The position numbers were made by a program, and so were the translations under genes. Shown one piece after another: positions 53,901-62,600 of a stretch of DNA of 64,000 nt. The notes under the pieces are model-generated. The model saw only the letters and a list, made by a program, of their open reading frames with translations, was not told the DNA's origin and did not search any database. Each line of letters opens with the position of its first letter. Positions within the stretch are counted from its first letter, which is position 1. This stretch comes from Bacteroidota bacterium. GTDB lineage: Bacteria; Bacteroidota; Bacteroidia; B-17B0; Aurantibacillaceae. The stretch spans positions 248,001-312,000 of the forward strand of contig JAFLBH010000002.1 in NCBI GenBank assembly GCA_017303905.1, read 5' to 3'.

Positions 53901-55255
53901 GTTGATACACATGCTCCACTTGTACCTGTAACTGTATATGTAGTGCTTACTGTTGGTGAAATAACTAGTGAATTTCCCGTAAACGCTCCCCCATTCCATG
54001 TATAACTGCTTGCACCAATGCCGGTAAGTGTTGCATTAAAGCCGGCACACACAGATGTTGGGGAAAGTACCGCACTAACGTTTATATTTTCCGACATAAA
54101 GTTAGGCAAGCCCCTGGTTAATAGCACACCCGGATTAACATTAACGGCATTAAATGAAAATGAGCATGCTGCTCCGGCGGCATTAGGATTATTTACAACG
54201 TCAAGAAATTTATTTGAACTTCCAGTCCTTGTAGCATAAATTTTATTGTCAGGACCAAGAGCCAGGGTGAAATAAAAATAACTGCTATTCAAAACATTTA
54301 CTACATATTGGGAAGATAAAATTGCCGCCTTATTCCATAAGGAAACATCCAATTGAATTAAACTTGACTTTTGAAGCGTAATATTTTCATCTGTATGCGT
54401 AACATATAACTTCGAGTTGTCGGGCGAAAAAATTAAGCCGTAAGGTTGAAATTTGGTCATACCTAAGTCAGCTGTGCTAATTGAAATTGAATTAGTGATA
54501 ACACCAGTAACACGATTAAAATCGAAAAGTTCCAGCAAATTTGTAAAGTCGTAAATTGAAACCGCCAACTTGTTACCATCGTTTGAAGCCGCCATACATC
54601 CTACAGTTTCATACGAGAATGTTGAACCGTTATTGTGAAATGAGCCTATATTACTAATTACCGGCATCCCAACACCAGTGATTGTGATTGGAAAAGCGTA
54701 AAAAGCATTTGAATTAAACTTATGCGTTATTACCCATGAATCAGTTCCATTACATGACCTAACAGCAACAATTTTCTCTGTAACCGGAGCGGACAAAAGC
54801 AAGGTGTTCTTTATTGTTACAGCTCCCAAACCTCCATTTAGCGTCATGTCAACTACTGAATAATAAGCGCCAATATTAGGACCTGCATATCCCCCCTGAT
54901 CGGTAGTGAAAATATAATACTTATTCGTATCATTCGGAAAGGGTACAATGACAGCCGATTGGGTAGAAGAATTATCACCATTCAATCCGGTTCCGTTTAA
55001 CATAACAGTATTGTTCCTTGTCCATACAGTTGCTCCGTCTGTATAAAACAATAATTGACCCGTTGTTGAACTACTAATTGAAGCGCCTCCCTCAAAAGCA
55101 TTAATCATACTCGAATAACCAATCGGAACACCAGTACTAAAACTTAAAGCACATGAATTGCCAAATTGCCAATTCCACTTATCTTTCCTTAAATTAATTT
55201 GGGAAAAAGTGACCTGAACAAAAAAAAGTAAAAATAAAAGCTGTAATTTTCTCAT
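50897..55255 (-). CDS. Giant surface protein with Ig-like repeats and T9SS type B sorting domain
   Basis: 1452 residues. Signal peptide MRKLQLLFLLFFVQVTFSQ. The first ~390 residues look like a WD40/beta-propeller-type domain (SSTTGQLLFYTDGATVW, LIFSPDNSKLYVTHTDENIT). About 11 Ig-like repeats of ~73 residues follow, each with a Cys pair and the core TYTWxPGxLxG. Then comes a DUF11-like domain (FGITKAAGTPQYKNGIYDIT) and the CHU_C/gliding-type B domain (LEIPTGFSPNSDGVNDLFVI, VFNRWGNKVYQKDEYDNTWDG). Such proteins are displayed on the surface, probably as adhesins. The repeats are more diverged than in the gene at 56657. Confidence 0.92.
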   Translation of the reverse strand: MRKLQLLFLLFFVQVTFSQINLRKDKWNWQFGNSCALSFSTGVPIGYSSMINAFEGGASISSSTTGQLLFYTDGATVWTRNNTVMLNGTGLNGDNSSTQSAVIVPFPNDTNKYYIFTTDQGGYAGPNIGAYYSVVDMTLNGGLGAVTIKNTLLLSAPVTEKIVAVRSCNGTDSWVITHKFNSNAFYAFPITITGVGMPVISNIGSFHNNGSTFSYETVGCMAASNDGNKLAVSIYDFTNLLELFDFNRVTGVITNSISISTADLGMTKFQPYGLIFSPDNSKLYVTHTDENITLQKSSLIQLDVSLWNKAAILSSQYVVNVLNSSYFYFTLALGPDNKIYATRTGSSNKFLDVVNNPNAAGAACSFSFNAVNVNPGVLLTRGLPNFMSENINVSAVLSPTSVCAGFNATLTGIGASSYTWNGGAFTGNSLVISPTVSTTYTVTGTSGACVSTNTIAVNVFNTPSISLAYSPSVACASSPYTLTATGALNYTWMPGNISGNPIVVTPSTTTTYTVLATNEACSTSSTIPVLTNPVPTLSVAVSTASLCSNSVSSVTLTASGATSYTWNPGNLNGNNLVVNPTSTTIYSVTGTNAFGCTGTETVSVLIIPTPTLNVLASHAAICTGGSATLTANGAANYTWTPGPYSNSVIVVSPTTTTTYTLLGANGLCTSTETVSLNVNPVPSITASASTTNICSASNSSVILTGGGGNTYTWNPGGLTGSTVVVSPTSTTNYTVTGENVFGCKSTNNVSIFVSPTPTLNTSSSALMFCSATTVTLTGSGASTYTWNPGGLIGSTVAVTPTISTTYTLSGTLGVCSDTKTISLTVNPRPIVTAFSNTASVCEGNSATLTSSGNATIYTWMPGSLSGSSVIVTPTATIIYTVTGVNSFNCTNTNTVQLGVFPNPTVIPLSSSGNICSSSNTVILTASGANNYTWSPGSLIGSTVTANPVSSTVFTVTGMNINGCINTKTISVLVTQTPSLNLSATQNTMCAGTTVTLTSFGAPSYVWNPGITTGSVLVVSPSGSIVYTVTGLNGICSDTKTISLTVNPIPVISTTSSPSVLCVGQTASLAASGANTYTWTPGFLTGSVITVTPLVSTVYTVQGVSVEGCLGVTSVSITASPVPTVVAVTNQTVVCEGSSLPITLTANEANTYTWMPGSLSGSVISVPISSSQQFTVIGGVGDCYSSTTVSVTSVDCNKVFGITKAAGTPQYKNGIYDITFTLTAVNASSVNITNIALNENLSSAFPLPTTFSLVGTPTLTPISSGLAINPSFNGTSDIQITKASSSTLFAFARDTIVFKMQVTANGVFCPFKNTVIGNGTYYNILSLADSSNNGFIWDEDGDGSALDDNIVTEICLEEYTLEIPTGFSPNSDGVNDLFVIKGLYNTKVNLSVFNRWGNKVYQKDEYDNTWDGIPNVSSFKFGEGKLPQGTYFYVAEFPDGEHKPVTGYVVIQY

Positions 55256-55271
55256 TTAAGAAACTGAAAAT

Positions 55272-55279
55272 CAAATATA
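55272..55279 (-). promoter_or_regulatory. -7 box (TATATTTG) of the 1452-aa gene
   Basis: Minus-strand TATATTTG lies 16 nt before ATG 55255. A second TATATTTG on the same strand is at 55370-55377. The rest of the 238-nt gap to the divergent aminotransferase gene is AT-rich, with no other feature seen. Confidence 0.5.
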
Positions 55280-55467
55280 TTAAAAAGCTTCTAATTCATA
55301 AAATTTCACTCTCTAAATAACAGATTAATTAATAGACATTTACAGTATATAAATTCAGCTATTTACGTGCAAATATAATTAACGCTATCACCTCCTCTCT
55401 GCCGATAATAACATCAATGATTTATCATTTTGTTTAAATCATCCTTTTATTAAAAAATAATTGAGCT

Positions 55468-55475
55468 TATATTTG
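55468..55475 (+). promoter_or_regulatory. -7 box (TATATTTG) of the aminotransferase gene
   Basis: TATATTTG ends 18 nt before ATG 55494. The longer frame that starts at TTG 55461 would begin upstream of this box, so the ATG is preferred. Confidence 0.55.
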
Positions 55476-55493
55476 ATTACAATTGTTCTAAAC

Positions 55494-56594
55494 ATGCAAA
55501 TACCTTTTTTATCTTTTAAAAAAATGCACGATCAGGTAAAACCTGACATGATGAAAGCATTTGAAAAAGTTTACGACAGCCATTGGTATATTATGGGCAA
55601 TAGCCTAACTACCTTCGAAAAAAATTATGCTGCTTATTCTAAAACAAAATATGCTGCGGGTGTTGCCAATGGACTGGATGCAATTATCATTTCTTTAAAA
55701 GCTTTAGGCGTGGGGCCGGGCGACGAGGTAATCGTACCATCGAATACTTACATTGCCACTTGGCTGGCCGCGTCTTATGTTGGAGCAACACCTGTACCGG
55801 TTGAACCGAATCCTAAAACCTATAACATCAATCCTGATTTAATAGAAAAAGCCATTACTAAAAAAACAAAAGCCATTATTCCTGTTCATTTATATGGTCA
55901 GGTATGCGAAATGGATAAAATAATGGCAATTGCAAAAAAACATAATCTTTATGTAATTGAAGATAATGCGCAAGCTCAAGGTACTTATTGCAATGAAAAA
56001 ATCTCAGGAAGCTTTGGTGATATTAATGCTACCAGTTTTTATCCGGGGAAAAATTTAGGCGCCATTGGTGATGCCGGTGCCATTACAACAGATAATGAAG
56101 CATTGTACAAAAAAGCATGCGTAATTCGCAACTACGGCTCACAAAAAAAATATTATAACGAAATTAAAGGTATCAATTCACGATTAGACGAATTACAAGC
56201 TGCTTTATTGGATGTTAAACTTCCGGTAATGGATAGTTGGAATAAAGAAAGAAATGACATCGCAGAAAAGTTTTCTACACAATTAAAGGGTGTTGGTGAT
56301 TTAATTTTACCTTATTTAGCTGAAAAATGCACAAGCAATTTTCATCTCTATGTTATCCGCACAAAAAAACGTAACGAATTACAAGAGCATTTAACTAAAA
56401 ACGGAATCGGCACATTAATCCACTACCCTGTTCCACCACACTTACAGGAAGCTTACAAAGAAATGAATTTTAAAAAGGGAGATTTCCCATTAGCTGAAGA
56501 AATCGCGGAAACCTGCTTAAGCCTGCCAATGTATCCGGGATTAAAAGATGAAGAAATTAATTACATTGTTCAAACTATTAAATCTTTCTATTAA
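55494..56594 (+). CDS. DegT/DnrJ/EryC1/StrS sugar aminotransferase (FdtB/QdtB-like)
   Basis: 366 residues from ATG 55494 ([20 protein letters not shown]). PLP enzyme that aminates a keto-sugar nucleotide. Visible: [44 protein letters not shown], the PLP-lysine region [18 protein letters not shown], and [14 protein letters not shown]. With the FdtA-like ketoisomerase at 43652 it would make a dTDP-3-amino-3,6-dideoxyhexose. It is set apart from the operon by the 1452-aa gene and lies alone between the two giant genes. Confidence 0.9.
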   Translation: MQIPFLSFKKMHDQVKPDMMKAFEKVYDSHWYIMGNSLTTFEKNYAAYSKTKYAAGVANGLDAIIISLKALGVGPGDEVIVPSNTYIATWLAASYVGATPVPVEPNPKTYNINPDLIEKAITKKTKAIIPVHLYGQVCEMDKIMAIAKKHNLYVIEDNAQAQGTYCNEKISGSFGDINATSFYPGKNLGAIGDAGAITTDNEALYKKACVIRNYGSQKKYYNEIKGINSRLDELQAALLDVKLPVMDSWNKERNDIAEKFSTQLKGVGDLILPYLAEKCTSNFHLYVIRTKKRNELQEHLTKNGIGTLIHYPVPPHLQEAYKEMNFKKGDFPLAEEIAETCLSLPMYPGLKDEEINYIVQTIKSFY

Positions 56595-56611
56595 TCATTA
56601 TCCGTACAAAT

Positions 56612-56641
56612 AAAAAAGGCTTCCAGTTGGAAGCCTTTTTT
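56612..56641. terminator. Bidirectional terminator between convergent genes
   Basis: Thirteen-pair stem (56612-56624 with 56629-56641) with AGTT loop, A-run before and T-run after. It serves the aminotransferase (plus) and the 2274-aa gene (minus). Confidence 0.88.
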
Positions 56642-56656
56642 ATTTTCTAGTTGATT

Positions 56657-59600
56657 CTAGTACTGTAATACTACATAGCCTGTCACAGGCTCTGTTTCTC
56701 CATCCAGGAATTCTACAATATAGAAGTAAGTCGCCTGCGGTAATTTTTCGTTACCAAACTTCACGGAAGAAATATTCACAGTTCCATTCCAAGTATTATC
56801 ATACTCAGGATTCTCATAAACTTTATTTCCCCAACGGTTAAACACAGTTAACTTTACTTTACGTCCGTTTAATCCTTTAATCACAAATAAATCGTTCACA
56901 CCATCCGCATTTGGCGAGAAGCCGGTTGGAATTTCCAAAGTATACTCCTCAAAACAAACGACAGTCATAGTATCATTATTAGTTGGGTCGCCATCTCCAT
57001 CCGGATCCCAAATGAATCCATTGTTAGAACTATCCGCCACCACTACACTGCCGAATTGAGTCGCAAATCCAATAACTGTATTCTTAAAAGGACAAAATAC
57101 TTTATTCGGCGTTACTTTCACTTTAAATACAATGGTGTCTTTCCATAATGGTAACAATGTACTTGTTGATGGTGTTGTTAAACTAATATCGGTTGAACCA
57201 TTAAACAATGGATTGATGGTTAAACTGCTTCCCATCGATGTAACAGAAGGCGTTCCAACCAAAGTATAAGTAGTTGGTAAAGGGAAGGTATTATTTAAAT
57301 TCTCGTTAAGCGTGATGTTTGTTAAACTTACCGTCGACGCGTTCACAGCAGTTACTGTATAGGTCACTTCATAATCTCCGTTCACAAATACAGGTGTTCC
57401 GGCAGCTTTCGTTAATCCGAATACCGTGTTGTTACAGTTAATCACTAACACGCCAACCGTTGCCGTAACATTACAAGCGCCATTATTGCCGGTAACAGTA
57501 TATACAGTTGATGTTGTAGGCGAAACAACCGCAACCGAACCCGTAATCGCTCCCGGCGTCCATGAATAATTCGTCGCGCCGGTTGCTGTTAAGGTTACGC
57601 TGGTTAATGATGATGTACACATTAATGTTGGTGTTCCGCTAACTGAAATAACAGGCACGGCTGAAACATTGACATTGATGGTACTTGCACCAATACATCC
57701 GTTAGCGTTGGTTCCTAACACTGTGTAAGTTGTTGTGGTGCCCGGACTCACCGTAATAACTGTTCCTGTTATTGCACCCGGATTCCAGGTATATGTTAGT
57801 GCACCGCTTACGGTTAATGTGGTTGTATCTGCAATACAAATTGCACTTGGTGTCGCAACCGTAGTTAAACTTGGTAATGCATTCACACCAATCGACGTGG
57901 TTGCTGTGCTTACACATCCTGAGGCATTACTGCCAATAACAGTATAAGTTGTACTAACGGTCGGACTCACTACCACACTCGTTCCTGTAAGTGCTCCCGG
58001 ATTCCAGGTGTATGTTATCCCGCCTCCTGCTGTTAAAGTAGCGCTACTTCCCGAACAAACAACCGAATTACTACTTGCTACTGTTATCGTTGGATTAGGA
58101 TTTACAATTAAGTTTAATGTTTGAGTAGATGTACAAATTCCGTTAGCACCCGTTACAGTGTAAGTTGTGCTTACAGTTGGAGAAACAACAACATTAGTTC
58201 CGGTGCTTACACCTGGATTCCAAGTATAACCGGTAGCTCCACTTGCTGTTAACGTTGCAGATCCACCAACACATAATACGGTTGGTGAACTTGTAATTGT
58301 TAATGTAGGAGTTGGTGTGACTAAAACACTGACAGTTCTGTTACTGATACAACCTACAGAGCTTGTTCCAACAACTGTATAAACTGTTGTAGAAGTTGGA
58401 GTAACGGTTGTTGTACTGCCACTCATACCTCCAGGCAACCACAAATAAGATACAGCTCCGGTAGCTGTTAATGTTACTGTTGTAAGTGAAGCACTACAGA
58501 TATTCGTAGGACTTGCTGTTGCTGTAAGTGTTGGATTTTGATTCACCACTAAGGTTACTGTTCTGGTGTTTCTGCAACCTGTAGCATTTGCTCCCGTTAA
58601 GGTATATGTGGTCGTTATTGTTGGTGACACCACAGCATTACTTCCTGTTAAGGAGCCCGGCATCCAGGTATATGTTAAAGCTCCGCCTCCAGTTAAAGTA
58701 GCACTGCTGCCGGAACATATCGCTGTAGGACTTACCACTGCTGTTACCGTTGGATTTGGATTTACGATTAAGGTGATGGTTCTGGTACTTGAACAAGCTC
58801 CTGTGGCTCCTCTCACTGTATAAGTTGTACTTGTAGTTGGTGTTACAACGATACTCGATGTTGTTGAACCACCCGGATTCCAGGTATAGCTGGTTGCTCC
58901 GGTTGCACTTAATGTAGCACTGCTTCCAACACATATCGCGGTCGGACTAGCCGTTACGTTTAATGTTGGGGTTGGAGTTACCTGTACAGTAACGGTTCTC
59001 GTACTGCGGCAGCCTGATGCGTTTGCACCGGTTACTGTATAAATTGTGGTTGTTCCAGGTGTTACTACAGTTGTCGCTCCTGTTAATGCACCAGGCATCC
59101 AGGTATATGTTACCGCTCCGCTTGCCGTTAATGTTGTGCTGTTGCCTGAACATATAGCGGTTGGTGAGGCACTCGCTGTTAAAGTTGGATTTGGATTTAC
59201 GATTAATGTAATTGTTCTGGTACTTGTACAAGCACCATTTGCTCCCGTTACAGTATAGGTGGTTGTTACCGTTGGTGACACAACCGTTGAACTACCTGTT
59301 AATGCGCCAGGATTCCATGTATATGTTGTAGCACCCGTTGATGTTAAGGTAGCTGAACTTCCTGCACAAATTGCTGTTGGGTTGCTTGTTGCTGTTAAGG
59401 TTGGTGTTGGTGTTACCTGAACAGTAACGGTTCGCGTACTGCGGCAGCCTGATGCGTTGGCACCGGTTACTGTATAAACTGTTGTTGAACTTGGACTCAC
59501 CGTTGTTGTAGCTCCTGTAGCTCCACCAGGATTCCAGGTATAGCTCACTGCTCCTGTTGATGTTAAGGTAACTGTCGTTCCTGCTCCACTACAAATGTTT

Positions 59601-62600
59601 GTCGGACTTGCTGTTGCTGTAAATGTTGGATTTGGATTCACAACCAAGGTTACTGTTCTTGTGTTTCTGCAACCTGTAGCATTTGCTCCTGTTAAGGTAT
59701 AGGTTGTGGTAATTGTTGGTGACACCACTGCGTTACTTCCTGTTAAGGAACCAGGCATCCAGGTGTATGTTAAAGCTCCACCTCCGGTTAAAGTAGCACT
59801 GCTACCGGAACATATCGCAGTCGGACTTACCACTGCTGTTACTGTTGGATTTGGATTTACGATTAAGGTGATGGTTCTGGTACTTGAACAAGTTCCTGTA
59901 GCACCTCTCACTGTATAAGTTGTACTTGTAGTTGGTGTTACAACGATACTCGATGTTGTTGAACCGCCCGGATTCCAGGTATAGCTGGTTGCACCGGTTG
60001 CACTTAATGTTGCACTGCTTCCAACACAGATCGCAGTCGGACTAGCCGTTACGTTAACTGTTGGGGTTGGAGTTACTGATACAGTAACGGTTCTCGTACT
60101 ACGGCAACCTGAAGCGTTTGCACCGGTTACTGTATAAATTGTGGTTGTTCCGGGTGTTACTACAGTTGTCGCTCCTGTCAATGCGCCAGGCATCCAGGTA
60201 TAAGTTACCGCTCCACTTGCCGTTAATGTTGTGCTGTTACCTGAACATATAGCGGTTGGTGATGCACTCGCTGTTAAAGTTGGATTTGGATTTACGATTA
60301 AAGTAACGGTTCTCGTACTTGTACAAGCACCGTTTGCACCTGTTACGGTATAGGTGGTTGTTACTGTTGGTGACACCACCGTTGAACTACCTGTTAATGC
60401 ACCAGGGTTCCATGTATATGTTGTAGCTCCCGTTGATGTTAAAGTCGCTGAACTTCCTGCACAGATTGCTGTTGGGTTGCTCACTGCCGTTAATGTCGGA
60501 GTTGGTGTTACCTGAACAGTAACGGTTCGCGTACTGCGGCATCCTGATGCGTTGGCACCGGTTACTGTATAAACTGTTGTTGAACTCGGACTCACAGTTG
60601 TTGTTGCTCCCGTTGCTCCACCAGGATTCCAGGTATAGCTCACTGCTCCCGTTGATGTTAATGTCACAGTTGTTCCTGCTCCACCACAAATGTTTGTCGG
60701 ACTTGCTGTAGCAGTCAAAGTTGGATTTGGATTCACAACCAAGGTTACTGTTCTGGTGTTTCTGCAACCGGTAGCATTTGCTCCCGTTAAGGTATATGTG
60801 GTCGTTATTGTTGGTGACACCACAGCATTACTTCCTGTTAAGGAGCCCGGCATCCAGGTATATGTTAAAGCTCCGCCTCCGGTTAAAGTAGCACTGCTAC
60901 CGGAACATATCGCAGTCGGACTTACCACTGCTGTTACTGTTGGATTTGGATTTACGATTAAGGTGATGGTTCTGGTACTTGAACAAGTTCCTGTAGCACC
61001 TCTCACTGTATAAGTTGTACTTGTAGTTGGTGTTACAACGATACTCGATGTTGTTGAACCGCCCGGATTCCAGGTATAGCTGGTTGCACCGGTTGCACTT
61101 AATGTTGCACTGCTTCCAACACAGATCGCAGTCGGACTAGCCGTTACGTTAACTGTTGGGGTTGGAGTTACTGATACAGTAACGGTTCTCGTACTACGGC
61201 AACCTGAAGCGTTTGCACCGGTTACTGTATAAATTGTGGTTGTTCCGGGTGTTACTACAGTTGTCGCTCCTGTCAATGCGCCAGGCATCCAGGTATAAGT
61301 TACCGCTCCACTTGCCGTTAATGTTGTGCTGTTACCTGAACATATAGCGGTTGGTGATGCACTCGCTGTTAAAGTTGGATTTGGATTTACGATTAAAGTA
61401 ACGGTTCTCGTACTTGTACAAGCACCGTTTGCACCTGTTACGGTATAGGTGGTTGTTACTGTTGGTGACACCACCGTTGAACTACCTGTTAATGCACCAG
61501 GGTTCCATGTATATGTTGTAGCTCCCGTTGATGTTAAAGTCGCTGAACTTCCTGCACAGATTGCTGTTGGGTTGCTCACTGCCGTTAATGTCGGAGTTGG
61601 TGTTACCTGAACAGTAACGGTTCGCGTACTGCGGCATCCTGATGCGTTGGCACCGGTTACTGTATAAACTGTTGTTGAACTCGGACTCACTGTTGTTGTT
61701 GCTCCCGTTGCTCCACCAGGATTCCAGGTATAGCTCACTGCACCCGTTGATGTTAATGTCACAGTCGTTCCCGCTCCACTACAGATATTCGTCGGACTTG
61801 CGGTGGCGGTAAGTGTTGGGCCTGGATTTACAACAAGTGTTACCGTTCTCGTATTACTACAGGTTGCATTAGCACCCGTTACAGTATAAGTTGTTGTAAT
61901 AGTTGGAGTCACCACTACGTTAGCCCCGGTTAATCCACCGGGATTCCATGTATAAGTAGTAGCTCCCGTGGCACTTAAAGTAGCCGGAGAACCTGCACAA
62001 ACTGATGTTGGAGTAGCGCTCGCATTAACGGTTGGTGAAGGTATTACAGACACTGTTATTACCGTACTGCCAGTACAAACTCCAGTCACTCCCCTAACGG
62101 TATAAGTGGTGGTAACGGTTGGGTTTGCGATAACAGAAGTTCCCACTGAAGAGGATAAAGTAGCAGAAGGCGTCCACGTATAATTCGTGGCACCGCTTGC
62201 GGTTAAAGTAACTCCGGGACCTGCAGAACATTTTACAGGGTTAGCAGGTGAAACACTAATTGTAAGAGGAGCTATTGAACTGGTTACACTGATTGTGCCG
62301 GTGCCAAGACATCCCGTAACCGGATTTCTAACTATAACGGTATACACACCTGCGGCATTTACAATTGCGGTGGATAAGTTATTTGGCCCAACAACACCCG
62401 GACCTGTCCAAGTGTAAGTATGGGGTGCTGTATTAGGTAAAACAGATAAAGTAGCGGCTGGACTTGTACAAGTTAAATTTCCTGATTTAGTTACTGTAGG
62501 AGTGATAACTGAACCGGCATTAATAACAGTATAAGTTATGCTAGCTGATTTTGTAGGACAACCCGGACTTGTCATGTTACACGTATAAACACCGGATGCA

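Noticed and set aside
58566..61013. Several open frames of 70-126 codons on both strands in the giant-gene repeats, some recurring at 1095 nt
   Set aside because: They are shadow frames of the repeated Ig-like coding sequence and have no start signals or own features.
57400..62400. Regularly spaced repeats that could suggest a CRISPR array or tandem satellite
   Set aside because: Spacing of about 219 nt and 1095 nt is in frame and encodes Ig-like domains; there are no short identical repeats with unique spacers.
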